DNA of 64,000 bases, from positions 62,001 through 126,000 of the forward strand of contig NC_014259.1 in NCBI RefSeq assembly GCF_000196795.1, given 5' to 3'. Source of the DNA: Acinetobacter oleivorans DR1. GTDB taxonomy: Bacteria; Pseudomonadota; Gammaproteobacteria; Pseudomonadales; Moraxellaceae. Under the pieces are notes generated by a model, which was given only the letters and a program-made list of their open reading frames with translations, searched no databases and was not told the origin of the DNA. The translations under genes were made by a program, and so were the position numbers. This document shows positions 51,619-60,661 of the stretch, one piece after another (the first letter of the stretch is position 1; every line of letters starts with the position of its first letter).

Positions 51619-52815
51619 TTGATTAAAAAAAGTAATTCTTTTTTAAAAATTTTATTTAGCAGCGCTTGTTTGATGTCTGGTTCTGCTATGGCTGCTCCCA
51701 TGACAGATGTGGGTAAGCAAATTGTGAGCGACAAACCGGGTTCAATACTGTCTTTAGAACGGCAAGATGTGACGGATTTATTTCCTCATGCTGATCAGCG
51801 TTTGTTAGTTAATTATCGTAGTCGAGGGATTCAGGGCGAGCCTATTGTTGCATCGGCTTTTATTTTATTACCAAAAGGAACACCACCAAAAAATGGCTGG
51901 CCGATACTGGCTTGGGCGCATGGTACGACTGGAGTTGCTGATACTTGTGCACCTTCGGGTGATTATGTTGGTGGGCCAGTTCACTCATATCAAGAAGTTG
52001 CTTCCAAAGCTTTAGATGGTTGGCTTGCACGTGGCTATGCAGTTGTTGCACCTGATTATCAAGGTTTAGGTACACCGGGTGGGCATCCTTACATGAATGC
52101 AAAGAGCCAACTGCATACGGTAGTCGATGCAGTGCGTGCATTACATTTGCTTAAGCCCAAGAGTTTTAATAAACAGTGGTTGGTGATGGGGCACAGTCAA
52201 GGTGGGGCTGCGGCAATTGCAGTGTCTGCCTATGGTCAAAAAGATGCGCCCGAACTGGATTTAAAAGGGGCGATCGCTCTTGCACCAGGTGGCTATCAAT
52301 ATGAGGGCATTGCAGAATATGTGAAAACTAATCCGAACCCAGAACCTAGTGTGGCAGCATTTTTCCCGATTGTATTATTGGGAGCACAAGCAGCCGAACC
52401 AAGCATTGTTCCTGAAAACTTAGTCAGTCCAGAAATGAACACAGTATTGACTCAAGCGCGCAGTCGTTGTTTATCTGAACTTCAATCTGATTTGAAGAAA
52501 TCTCCTTCTAGCATATTTAAAGCTAATGCTGATTTAAAACCTCTTTTGGCTTATCTAAAACAACAGTCCATTGAAAATATGGTGCCTACAGTGCCATTAA
52601 TGATTGTTCAAGGTTCTAAAGATCATTTAGTCGACCCTAGAGGCACATCTGCTTATTATCAGCAGCTATGTAAATTAAAAAAACCAACTATATATCAAAC
52701 GATTGATGGCGGAGATCACCGCGATGCATTACGCCAGAGTAATACGTTTGCCACTAACTTTTTAAACGTAATAGAGAAAAACCAGAGCAAATCGTATTGC
52801 TCTAATTTTAAGTAA
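51619..52815 (+). CDS. Secreted alpha/beta-hydrolase, secretory lipase family
   Basis: The start is TTG with a GAGGAG site 8 bp upstream. The 398-residue protein has a signal peptide ending 'GSAMAA' (residue 26). The nucleophile elbow is 'VMGHSQGGAAAIA'; Asp in 'IVQGSKDHLVDPRG' and His in 'DGGDHRDALRQ' complete the triad, and 'PILAWAHGTTGVADTCAPSG' supplies the oxyanion region. It fits the LIP/secretory lipase family of secreted lipases and esterases. It ends at a terminator. Confidence 0.88.
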   Translation: MIKKSNSFLKILFSSACLMSGSAMAAPMTDVGKQIVSDKPGSILSLERQDVTDLFPHADQRLLVNYRSRGIQGEPIVASAFILLPKGTPPKNGWPILAWAHGTTGVADTCAPSGDYVGGPVHSYQEVASKALDGWLARGYAVVAPDYQGLGTPGGHPYMNAKSQLHTVVDAVRALHLLKPKSFNKQWLVMGHSQGGAAAIAVSAYGQKDAPELDLKGAIALAPGGYQYEGIAEYVKTNPNPEPSVAAFFPIVLLGAQAAEPSIVPENLVSPEMNTVLTQARSRCLSELQSDLKKSPSSIFKANADLKPLLAYLKQQSIENMVPTVPLMIVQGSKDHLVDPRGTSAYYQQLCKLKKPTIYQTIDGGDHRDALRQSNTFATNFLNVIEKNQSKSYCSNFK

Positions 52816-52833
52816 ATTGGTTTAACTAATACA

Positions 52834-52864
52834 AAAAAGCCGGCTTTTCATAAGTCGGCTTTTT
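52834..52864 (+). terminator. Terminator of the lipase gene
   Basis: AAAAAGCCG and CGGCTTTTT pair as a stem, with further pairing inside, and a T run follows. Confidence 0.9.
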
Positions 52865-52889
52865 ATATGTACAAAGGATAACTTTAGGT

Positions 52890-52928
52890 CATGTTATATA
52901 GTCTTTCTTTTGGAAAAACTGCGGTAAA
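52890..52928 (-). repeat. Second copy of the phoR 3' end, outer copy
   Basis: This 39-bp segment matches 53905-53943 with one mismatch. On the minus strand it would encode 'FTAVFPKERLYNMT' and a stop, against 'FTAVFPKERLYNMA' and a stop in phoR. Together the two copies bound a 1-kb islet. Confidence 0.9.
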
Positions 52929-52929
52929 A

Positions 52930-53466
52930 TTAGCCTTCATATTCACGTCCATTTTTGCGCCATTTTCCATCAGCACCTTTATACCAGTCTGGGGCTACAG
53001 CTGAGCCTCGTGCTCCCGAGCCTTCTCGTGATTCATCTATATAATCAATTTTATCAATGTACACAGTATCTTCCTGACCTTCATAAACTCTGCTGCGTAA
53101 CAGTATTGTACGGTGCTTCCAATCAATACTTTTAAGTTCTCCTTGCTCGCAACGTTGATTTATTGAACCACCAAAATGTCCCCAAACCATTAAATACTTG
53201 CCCATAGGTATGCATCTTAATTGATCATCAATAGTTTCTATGTAAGGTTCTTCTTGGATTGGCTCAAGTGACTCAATTTTATCAAAAGAGATTAGTCCAA
53301 TTGATTCACCTTCTATGAATACACGAATTGATACAAGAATAGTCTGTTGATCTTTATCAGTATGAAGAACTTTTACTTTTAATGATTCTCCACTTTTTAA
53401 ACCAAGAATAAAGCAATCAGTTATTTCTGCATTATTCGCTATTATTTCTACAGGGTTAATAGTCAT
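52930..53466 (-). CDS. Unrecognised 178-aa protein of the phoR islet
   Basis: I do not recognise a family. The protein is soluble, mostly beta-like with many short strands ('GLKSGESLKVKVLHTD', 'RTILLRSRVYEGQEDTVYID'), and ends with 'PDWYKGADGKWRKNGREYEG', a WYKG/KWRKNG tail of a type often found on binding or secreted effector-like proteins. It has no signal peptide. It lies entirely between the two phoR 3' ends and its flank is very AT-rich, so it was probably acquired. Confidence 0.65.
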   Translation of the reverse strand: MTINPVEIIANNAEITDCFILGLKSGESLKVKVLHTDKDQQTILVSIRVFIEGESIGLISFDKIESLEPIQEEPYIETIDDQLRCIPMGKYLMVWGHFGGSINQRCEQGELKSIDWKHRTILLRSRVYEGQEDTVYIDKIDYIDESREGSGARGSAVAPDWYKGADGKWRKNGREYEG

Positions 53467-53898
53467 TTAAGCCTCGCTTAATTATTATGTTAGCTGTTCT
53501 TATGGATTAAGTTTTTTGTAGCGAGTTAATAATACTAATTTTATTTAAAAATGAAAGTGGTTTTTAAAACTGTTAAATAATTAGTTTAAATGGTGTTTTT
53601 TATTTTAACTATTTTTTAAATTATCAATGACATTGATTATATATATTGTATAAATTGGGTGGTCTTATTTTTTAAAGTACAGTTAGTATATCTATTTCAT
53701 AAATTCTAATCTATGAAATAGATATGAGAGAAAAAGGAGATTTATTAAATAACTTATAGAGGCTGACCATAGGTTATATTTGATATTATCAATGACAAAA
53801 ATTAAAATCATGTCCATAATAAATTATATATATAAAATGGCTAAGTATCTTTCACTGTGTCTATTTAATATTCACCCTTTGCGTGAAATGAATACTTT
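53467..53898. other. AT-rich spacer of the phoR islet
   Basis: These 432 bp lie between the 178-aa gene and the true phoR end. They are very AT-rich and contain no reading frame that I trust, no integrase and no terminator of the usual form behind phoR. Confidence 0.5.
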
Positions 53899-55257
53899 TT
53901 AAGCCATGTTATATAGTCTTTCTTTCGGAAAAACTGCGGTAAATGTTGATCCCTCGTTTTCTTTAGACTGCACATCTAAATACGCGCCGTGTTGCATCAG
54001 CACGTGTTTTACAATCGCAAGACCTAAACCTGTACCACCTGTTTGGCGACTACGGTCACTGTCAACACGATAGAAGCGTTCAGTTAGTCGTGGTAAATGT
54101 TTAGGGTTAATTCCAATGCCTGTGTCTTGTACACTAAAGAACGCATGTTCACCATCATCATGCCAGCCAATGGTAATTGTTCCACCTTTTGGCGTGTACT
54201 TGATGGCATTGGTAATTAAGTTACTAAATGCACTGGCGATTTCCATGTCGGAACCAATCAGGTCACAGTGGCTATCAATATGTAAATTGAGCGTATGTCC
54301 ATAATCGGCATTGTAGGCCTGAGCATCATCAAAGAGTTGACTCATTAAACTCGGCATTTCAATAATCTGATTCTTTGCAATTTTTTTATTATTTTCTAAA
54401 TTCGATAACAGCAGTAAATCATTCACCAAAGCATTCATACGCTTGGTTTGTGACTGCATCTGATCAAACGCACGTTTCCAGCGCGGACTAATATCTTCTT
54501 GATCGGTAAAGGTCTCGATATAACCACTCAGTACCGTTAATGGTGTACGAAGTTCATGAGAAATATTATCGACGAAGTCTTTACGCATTTGCTCAAGGTT
54601 GTGCATACGCGTAACGTCGTAAGCCACCAATAAGCGACTTTCTCCACCAAATCTTGTCAGCTTAACCTGTACATAGCGGTCATCATCAAAATTTGAGTGA
54701 AGCTTAATCCCGTCGGGTGCTTGATCAATATTGTTAAAATATTCAATAAAGGTCGGCTGACGTAAAATGGTTAATAAGTTACGACCGCGGTCAAGTGGGC
54801 TGATCCCTAACAAACGTTCAGCAGCAGGGTTCCACCATTCGATTTGATGTTGGTCATCAATTAAAACAACGGCTTCAGCAAGTGCAACCAAAGATGACTG
54901 AGCTCGATCAATTAAACCGACCATTTCCGCCTGAACAATTCGTTCTTGGCGCTGAGCACGGTAAACATTAAATAATAATGCCCCCCAAATCCCATTAAGA
55001 TTTGGAGGAACGTCATAAGGTTTATTCGCAATCCAGTCATTGACCAGATATAAAGAACGCAACTGGAGTGTAAAAAACACCACGAAGGCGATAAAAATAC
55101 AGCTCCAGAAATACCCAAGGCCTAAACCGACTAAACCGGCAATAATTAGAAAAAATAATAAGAGCCGTAAATCTTGTTTGGCAAACGTCCATAAACTACT
55201 GTAGCGGGAAAGTTTTTGTTCACGTACCTGTTCGGGGACGGGGTAGGGTTCATACAT
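53899..55257 (-). CDS. phoR: Phosphate regulon sensor kinase PhoR
   Basis: PhoR autophosphorylates and passes phosphate to PhoB when phosphate is scarce. The 452-residue protein has two N-terminal membrane segments (about residues 30-70), a PAS domain ('AEAVVLIDDQHQIEWWNPAA'), the HisKA helix with 'VDNISHELRTPLTVLSGY' and an HATPase with 'ITNAIKYTPKGG', 'DTGIGI' and 'GTGLGLAIVKHVL'. It follows phoB after 9 bp. Its last 39 bp occur again 1 kb downstream. Confidence 0.97.
   Translation of the reverse strand: MYEPYPVPEQVREQKLSRYSSLWTFAKQDLRLLLFFLIIAGLVGLGLGYFWSCIFIAFVVFFTLQLRSLYLVNDWIANKPYDVPPNLNGIWGALLFNVYRAQRQERIVQAEMVGLIDRAQSSLVALAEAVVLIDDQHQIEWWNPAAERLLGISPLDRGRNLLTILRQPTFIEYFNNIDQAPDGIKLHSNFDDDRYVQVKLTRFGGESRLLVAYDVTRMHNLEQMRKDFVDNISHELRTPLTVLSGYIETFTDQEDISPRWKRAFDQMQSQTKRMNALVNDLLLLSNLENNKKIAKNQIIEMPSLMSQLFDDAQAYNADYGHTLNLHIDSHCDLIGSDMEIASAFSNLITNAIKYTPKGGTITIGWHDDGEHAFFSVQDTGIGINPKHLPRLTERFYRVDSDRSRQTGGTGLGLAIVKHVLMQHGAYLDVQSKENEGSTFTAVFPKERLYNMA
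53905..53943 (-). repeat. phoR 3' end, inner copy of the 39-bp repeat
   Basis: This is the end of the phoR coding sequence itself, repeated with one mismatch at 52890-52928, 1015 bp away in the same orientation. Confidence 0.9.
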
Positions 55258-55266
55258 AAATCTTGG

Positions 55267-55977
55267 TTAACCTGCGGCTAAATCTGCACGTGTTGAGAAA
55301 CGGTAGCCAGTTCCACGCACAGTCTGAACAAATCGGTCTACACCAAAAGGTTCTAAAACTTTACGCAAACGGCGAATGTGCACATCGATAGTGCGGTCTT
55401 CGATATATACATTACCGCCCCACACCTGATCGAGCAACTGGGCACGTGTATATGCACGCTCTGGATGGGTCATAAAAAATGCAAGTAAGCGATATTCAGT
55501 TGGACCCATATCTAAAATGCTGTTGCCAAAGCTAACACGCTGGCTTACAGGATCAAGAATTAAGCCATTGGCATCAATGGTTTTTTCGCCACTTAATGCA
55601 TTAGCACGACGCAAAACTGCCTTAATACGTGAAACCAGTTCACGTGTAGAGAAAGGCTTAGTCATGTAGTCATCTGCACCTGCGTCAAGACCTTGTACTT
55701 TATGGTCTTCTTCTCCGCGAGCAGTCAACATAATGACTGGAATTTCTGCTAGGTTTTCATCTCGTTTTAAGCGGCGACATAAATCGACACCACTTACGCC
55801 TCCAGGTAACATCCAATCAAGCAAGATAAGCGCCGGACGTTGGTCGACGATAATTTGATGAGCTTGTTTGGCATCTTCTGCCTGTAAACATTGAAAGCCT
55901 GCCATGTCCAAAGAAGTATGGATCATTTCGCGAATAGGAAGCTCATCATCGACAATTAAAATATAGTCATCTTTCAC
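55267..55977 (-). CDS. phoB: Phosphate regulon response regulator PhoB
   Basis: PhoB activates Pho genes when phosphorylated by PhoR. The 236-residue protein has the receiver domain with Asp54 ('ILLDWMLPGG'), 'VIMLTARGEEDH' and Lys in 'YMTKPFSTREL', and the OmpR-type winged helix with 'MGPTEYRLLAFFMTHPERAY' and 'IDVHIRRLRKVL'. A Pho box of four 7-mers lies about 120 bp upstream, which indicates autoregulation. phoR follows in the same operon. Confidence 0.98.
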   Translation of the reverse strand: MKDDYILIVDDELPIREMIHTSLDMAGFQCLQAEDAKQAHQIIVDQRPALILLDWMLPGGVSGVDLCRRLKRDENLAEIPVIMLTARGEEDHKVQGLDAGADDYMTKPFSTRELVSRIKAVLRRANALSGEKTIDANGLILDPVSQRVSFGNSILDMGPTEYRLLAFFMTHPERAYTRAQLLDQVWGGNVYIEDRTIDVHIRRLRKVLEPFGVDRFVQTVRGTGYRFSTRADLAAG

Positions 55978-56097
55978 AGCGCAATATCCTATAGATTTAA
56001 CGGTGAACCGTTTTGTAGTTATGACAGGCTTATTACAAAGATTAATTATGACAATTTCATTGCAGAAAAGTCTATAAAATTAAATTTAGCAATAATT

Positions 56098-56137
56098 TGT
56101 GACAAAACTAAGGCAAAGGTATGACCAAATTGTGACA
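56098..56137 (-). promoter_or_regulatory. Pho box upstream of phoB
   Basis: On the minus strand TGTCACA, GGTCATA, TGCCTTA and TGTCACA stand exactly 11 bp apart, separated by 4-bp AT-rich spacers except one (CCTT). This is the form of a double PhoB box (CTGTCAT repeats with an 11-bp period). Confidence 0.75.
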
Positions 56138-56231
56138 TGAAGACTTTAATTTTCTTAAAATCATTCAATAGCTTATCACTTGAATCGCTTAACTCATTTT
56201 GCACATTTATGGCTGTCAAAAAACTTTAATA

Positions 56232-56903
56232 TTATTTTGAAACTTGCGCTAATAAAGATAAGAAAACGATACGGCATGCGGTTAAAACCTGCTCAAGCGA
56301 CTGTTCAAACCCTCCCATGACCCATCGAATCGCAATTTGAGTGACATATCCATTTAAGCCAGTTGCGATTAAAGAGAGCTCATTTTCATGGTGTTGAATT
56401 TGCGGCATGGTCAGCATAACAAAGGCTTGAATCATGCGATCAAATTGCGTAAGAGTTTCTTGAATGGTGGCCTGATTATGTAACTCTTGTACCAAAACTG
56501 CATCTACATAGATAATACGAGCTAATCTTGGGTCGTCTTTTAATGTCGTCAGCAGTGCTCTTAAACCAGCATCCACCATTTTTTCTGGATCGGGTGTCGC
56601 TTTAATCACGGCTTGCATTAAGTTTTGCTGTAATTCTTCAATCATTTTTAAAAAGATGGTTTGGAATAAATCTTCACTCTTTTTAAATGATTCATAAAAA
56701 TAACGTTCTGTGAGTTTTGCCTCTTGGCATACATCTTTTACCGTCACGGAAAAAAAACCGAGCGTTCCGTAAGTCGCAATACCTGCTTCAATCAGTTTTT
56801 CACGGCGGGCCTCTTTACGTTCTGATAGAGATAACCCTTTGAACTGACGTTCTTTACTCACACTTTTTGTTTTCTTTTTACTGGTTGAGTCGTTAGTCGC
56901 CAT
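56232..56903 (-). CDS. TetR-family transcriptional regulator
   Basis: I use the ATG at 56903 (223 residues); the longer frame would need a TTG start. After a lysine-rich N-terminal extension comes the TetR helix-turn-helix ('RREKLIEAGIATYGTLGFFS', 'VTVKDVCQEAKLTERYFYES'), then an all-helical ligand domain. It is divergent from an SDR gene with a perfect 20-bp palindrome between them, so it probably represses that gene and itself. The ligand is unknown. Confidence 0.9.
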   Translation of the reverse strand: MATNDSTSKKKTKSVSKERQFKGLSLSERKEARREKLIEAGIATYGTLGFFSVTVKDVCQEAKLTERYFYESFKKSEDLFQTIFLKMIEELQQNLMQAVIKATPDPEKMVDAGLRALLTTLKDDPRLARIIYVDAVLVQELHNQATIQETLTQFDRMIQAFVMLTMPQIQHHENELSLIATGLNGYVTQIAIRWVMGGFEQSLEQVLTACRIVFLSLLAQVSK

Positions 56904-57021
56904 AAATAAGTCGTTTCCTAAAGATTGGTTTCCTAATTTATAGGTTTTGGCCAAATATACTCACTATGATAAAGCCCTCAGAAGAATTGTGCCATTCTAT
57001 CTGAATTTACAGTGTACTATA

Positions 57022-57041
57022 TTGACAATGGATATTGTCAA
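57022..57041. promoter_or_regulatory. Operator palindrome between the TetR and SDR genes
   Basis: TTGACAAT-N4-ATTGTCAA has perfect 8-bp arms and lies 75 bp before the SDR start and about 120 bp before the TetR start. The TTGACA could also be a -35 element, so bound repressor would block the SDR promoter. Confidence 0.72.
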
Positions 57042-57115
57042 AATTATATTGAAGATGTCTGAACTGCACATGCAATGAACCGGTTGTGCAAATATCGAAA
57101 AACAAAGGATGGACA

Positions 57116-57949
57116 ATGAAAAATTTTAAAAACAAAGTCGCTGCAATTACGGGCGCAGGTTCTGGCATTGGGCAACAGTTAGCAATTCTTTTGGCAAAAC
57201 AGGGCTGCCATCTTTCGTTGAGTGATATTAATGAAAAAGGATTACAACAAACTGTCGAGCTTTTAAAACCGTACAGCAATATTACTGTTACCACCAAAAA
57301 GCTTGATGTGTCGGATCGGGACGCGGTAAAGCAGTGGGCACAAGAAACTGTGCAAGATCACGGTTCTGTTAACCTGATTTTTAACAATGCTGGTGTTGCG
57401 CTAGGCTCAACTGTTGAAGGTGCGACTTACGAAGATTTAGAGTGGATAGTTGGGATTAACTTCTGGGGTGTCGTGTACGGTACTAAAGAGTTTTTACCGT
57501 TCATTAAGCAAACTCAAGATGGCCATATTATTAACATCTCGAGCTTATTTGGTCTAACAGCTCAACCGACTCAATCTGGCTATAACGCGACTAAATTTGC
57601 TGTACGTGGTTTTACCGAATCATTACGCCAAGAGTTGGATATTGAAAAAAGTGGCGTAAGCTCGTTATGTGTACATCCGGGTGGAATTCGCACCAATATT
57701 GCTAAATCTGCAAAAATGAGTGATAGCTTGAATAGTTTGGGTATGGACCCGACGAAATCAATCCAAAACTTTGACAAGTTACTACGTACTCCTCCTGAAG
57801 AAGCAGCTCGTCAAATTTTACAAGCGGTATTAAAAAATAAGCGCCGTTTATTGATTGGTAGTGATGCAAAAATTCTTGATGCATTCCAGCGTTTATTCCC
57901 AACGGGATATCAACGTGCTTCAACCATTGTGACCAAATTAATGAAGTAA
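57116..57949 (+). CDS. Short-chain dehydrogenase/reductase
   Basis: The ATG at 57116 has AAAGGATGG just upstream and gives 277 residues. The classical SDR motifs are present: 'AITGAGSGIGQQLA' for NAD(P), 'LIFNNAGVALG' (NNAG), the catalytic Ser in 'INISSLFGL' and 'SGYNATKFAV' (YxxxK). The substrate cannot be told; a role with a hydrophobic or toxic compound sensed by the divergent TetR protein is plausible. Confidence 0.92.
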   Translation: MKNFKNKVAAITGAGSGIGQQLAILLAKQGCHLSLSDINEKGLQQTVELLKPYSNITVTTKKLDVSDRDAVKQWAQETVQDHGSVNLIFNNAGVALGSTVEGATYEDLEWIVGINFWGVVYGTKEFLPFIKQTQDGHIINISSLFGLTAQPTQSGYNATKFAVRGFTESLRQELDIEKSGVSSLCVHPGGIRTNIAKSAKMSDSLNSLGMDPTKSIQNFDKLLRTPPEEAARQILQAVLKNKRRLLIGSDAKILDAFQRLFPTGYQRASTIVTKLMK

Positions 57950-57961
57950 TTTTTTAACGGG

Positions 57962-57988
57962 AAAAGCCATCAAATGATGGCTTTTTTT
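57962..57988 (+). terminator. Terminator of the SDR gene
   Basis: AAAAGCCATCA and TGATGGCTTTT form an 11-bp inverted repeat around 2 nt with a T run after it. It can also serve the convergent MATE gene. Confidence 0.9.
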
Positions 57989-58005
57989 ATGTGGTTTAGT
58001 TAGTT

Positions 58006-59415
58006 CTAAATAAGAACTTTAATCTTCTTTTTCTTCCAGATAAATTGGTAATACAGGCCTTGAATAATACATAAACTGACGAATGCCAAGGCATAGGCAA
58101 CCCAGATTCCTTTAAGGCCCCATATTGAGCTGAACCAGTAAGCACATGGAATTTCAATAAATAAAATAGCAGAAATATTAAGTAGCATTGGAACAGTCAC
58201 GGTTCCGCTGGCACGCATGATTGATGCAAAAATGGCACCTGCACCAAAGAATAAAATTGCCCACAGCACAATAAATAAAAGTTGCTGCCCTAACACCACC
58301 ACAGTTGGGTCGGTAATAAACAAAGCCATTAAATATTTAGAAAATAGATAGCCGAGTGCAATTAAAGTACCTGTAAATAAAAAGTTCATTCCCAAAGCTG
58401 TGCGGGTTACCCGTGCTAACAGATCTGATTTGCCAGCACCAATCGCTTGTGCTGCAAAAATTGAAGCCGCAATTGATATCGACAAGGCAGGGAACTGAAT
58501 GTAGTTGAGCACCTGATTCACTGCACCATACGCTGCTGTAGCATGCGATCCGTAATGGTTAACCAACCCAACAATAACCAAGCCAGCCATTGAGGTGGTA
58601 ATCATTTGAATGCCGGTTGGAACGCCTAAGCGCAAAATGATTTTGCTCAGTTCTGGATTGTGACGGATATGTTGCAGAAGCTGACGATTCGGCCGAAGTG
58701 GATGATTTTTCTTATTCAGATAAATCGCTAGAAAAATCAAAATAGCAACATAACCCGTGATCGTTGCAATTGCTGGAGCAATAATTCCTAGGGCGGGTAA
58801 GCCAAAATAACCTTTAAGCAATATCGGGGTAATCACCAAGCCAATTACACTGGTTAAAGCCAATGCAAGTAAAGGCGTAGTACTGTCGCCTACACCACGT
58901 AAAATTGAGGTATAAATAATATAAACAAACAGAAGCGGGCTACCCGCCAGCATCCATTGCACATAAGGCAAAGCAAGATGCATTACCTTTGGATCTGTAC
59001 CTAATAACTCTAAAATATCGTGGGCAAAAAATACGCCGATAATCGCGGTAATTACCCCACCAATCAGTGTCATAAATAGGGTGGAACCGACCACACTTTG
59101 GACTTTCTCTATATTTTGTGCGCCCCACGCTTGCCCTACTAAAACTGTAGTACCCGTTGAAATTCCGATAATAAAAGCAAGGAGCAAGAATAAAATAGGG
59201 AAAAAAACCGAGACGGCAGCAATCGCATCAACTCCCATCATTTGGCCAACAAAGATGGTGTTAATCGTCCCCGACAAGTTTTGCAAAATATTGGTTGCAA
59301 TGAGAGGCAGTAAGAAAACAAAAAATGTTTTCCATAGATTTTGCTGGTGAATTAAAGACTGTCTTGGTGGCATGTGTTCTCCATCGCCCATCTCTTTGAT
59401 GAGCGGGGCAGACAT
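58006..59415 (-). CDS. MATE-family efflux transporter, second type
   Basis: This 469-residue membrane protein has twelve predicted helices and starts after a polar stretch with 'WKTFFVFLLPLIATNILQNL' and 'TINTIFVGQMMGVDAIAAVS', the usual MATE beginning. 'SILRGVGDSTTPLLALALTS' is another conserved block. It differs clearly from the MATE at 6.5 kb. The exact start is uncertain because several ATG codons occur in the first 15 residues. Confidence 0.88.
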   Translation of the reverse strand: MSAPLIKEMGDGEHMPPRQSLIHQQNLWKTFFVFLLPLIATNILQNLSGTINTIFVGQMMGVDAIAAVSVFFPILFLLLAFIIGISTGTTVLVGQAWGAQNIEKVQSVVGSTLFMTLIGGVITAIIGVFFAHDILELLGTDPKVMHLALPYVQWMLAGSPLLFVYIIYTSILRGVGDSTTPLLALALTSVIGLVITPILLKGYFGLPALGIIAPAIATITGYVAILIFLAIYLNKKNHPLRPNRQLLQHIRHNPELSKIILRLGVPTGIQMITTSMAGLVIVGLVNHYGSHATAAYGAVNQVLNYIQFPALSISIAASIFAAQAIGAGKSDLLARVTRTALGMNFLFTGTLIALGYLFSKYLMALFITDPTVVVLGQQLLFIVLWAILFFGAGAIFASIMRASGTVTVPMLLNISAILFIEIPCAYWFSSIWGLKGIWVAYALAFVSLCIIQGLYYQFIWKKKKIKVLI

Positions 59416-59478
59416 TCAACTTAGCATATTTAGGTGAAATTTCTTGTAGAGTTTTACTATGCTAAGTTTCTAAATTTA

Positions 59479-60633
59479 TTAACATTCATTCAAGATTTCT
59501 CCTGCTTTTTGCAATGTCTCATCATTTTTAGCAAAGCAGAAGCGAATTAGGCGTAAAGATTCTGGCGCTTGCTGGTAGAAAACCGAAACAGGAATAGCCA
59601 CAATTTTATGTTGCTCGGCAAGAAACTGGCACATTTCTACATCGTTTAAGTCAGGTCTAATCTGACTGTAATCAAGGTTCTGAAAATAGGTACCTTGAGA
59701 TGGTTTTAGCAAGAAACGACTATTTTGAATAGCGTGATTAAAATGATCTCGCTTAGTTTGGTAAAACTGCGAAAGCTCTTGAATATGTTCTGGATGTTGC
59801 TGCATATATTGCGCTAGGGCAATCTGACAAGGTGTCGTGCCACAGAAATTTGCATATTGGTAAATCTGGCGGAATAAACGCATTAGCTCAGGTGAAGCAA
59901 CGCAATAACCTGTTTTCCAGCCCGTCACATGAAAGGTTTTTCCAAAAGACCCAATCACAAAACTACGCTCTCTGAGCTCTGGAAAATGCAAAGCACTGAA
60001 GTGTTGTTGACCATCAAAGACTAAGTGTTCATAGACTTCATCGGATAAAACCACAATGTTTTTATCTTGAATCAGTGCAATAAGCTCTAACCAATCCTGT
60101 TTTGCCCAGATGGTACCTGTTGGATTATGGGGAGTATTCACCACAATCATACGGGTTTTGTCATTAATTAAATCTTTAACGTGTTGCCAGTTCACCTTAA
60201 AGTCAGGTGCTTCAAGTGCAATATGAACTGCTTTACCACCTGCTAATTGCACAGAAGGGCCGTAGCTGTCATAACTTGGGTCAAAAATAATGACTTCATC
60301 ACCTGCATTGATGCAGGCTTGTATGGCACAAAAAATTGCAATGGTTGCGCCGGGAGTAATCGTGATTTGCGTTACAGGGTCAAGTTGAAGTTGGTCACGT
60401 TGCTGAAATTGTAAAGCGAGTTGCTCGCGTAAACCAAGAATACCATCGCCAGGTGGATATTGATTATGCCCAGCTAAAGTCGCCTGAGATAAAGCTTCCA
60501 GTAAGGCTTGTGGTGCAGGAAAATCTGGAAAGCCTTGTGACAGGTTGAGAGCATCTAAACGATGTGCCATTGCCGTCATGGTACTAAAAATAGTCACGCC
60601 TTGAGTGGCCAATTTTGACTGTAGTTGAAGCAT
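59479..60633 (-). CDS. PLP-dependent aminotransferase, class I/II (methionine aminotransferase-like)
   Basis: This 384-residue enzyme has the fold type I aminotransferase motifs: 'LSQGFPDFPAP', 'NQYPPGDGILGLREQLA', 'VVNTPHNPTGTIW', 'VLSDEVYEHLVFDG', the PLP lysine in 'VIGSFGKTFHVTGWKTGYC', and 'LRLIRFCFAK' with the carboxylate-binding Arg. It is closest in look to the YbdL/kynurenine aminotransferase group that uses methionine or aromatic amino acids. It follows the DUF445 gene by 28 bp. Confidence 0.9.
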   Translation of the reverse strand: MLQLQSKLATQGVTIFSTMTAMAHRLDALNLSQGFPDFPAPQALLEALSQATLAGHNQYPPGDGILGLREQLALQFQQRDQLQLDPVTQITITPGATIAIFCAIQACINAGDEVIIFDPSYDSYGPSVQLAGGKAVHIALEAPDFKVNWQHVKDLINDKTRMIVVNTPHNPTGTIWAKQDWLELIALIQDKNIVVLSDEVYEHLVFDGQQHFSALHFPELRERSFVIGSFGKTFHVTGWKTGYCVASPELMRLFRQIYQYANFCGTTPCQIALAQYMQQHPEHIQELSQFYQTKRDHFNHAIQNSRFLLKPSQGTYFQNLDYSQIRPDLNDVEMCQFLAEQHKIVAIPVSVFYQQAPESLRLIRFCFAKNDETLQKAGEILNEC

Positions 60634-60661
60634 ATTGTTCTCTTATTAAAAATATTTAAAG

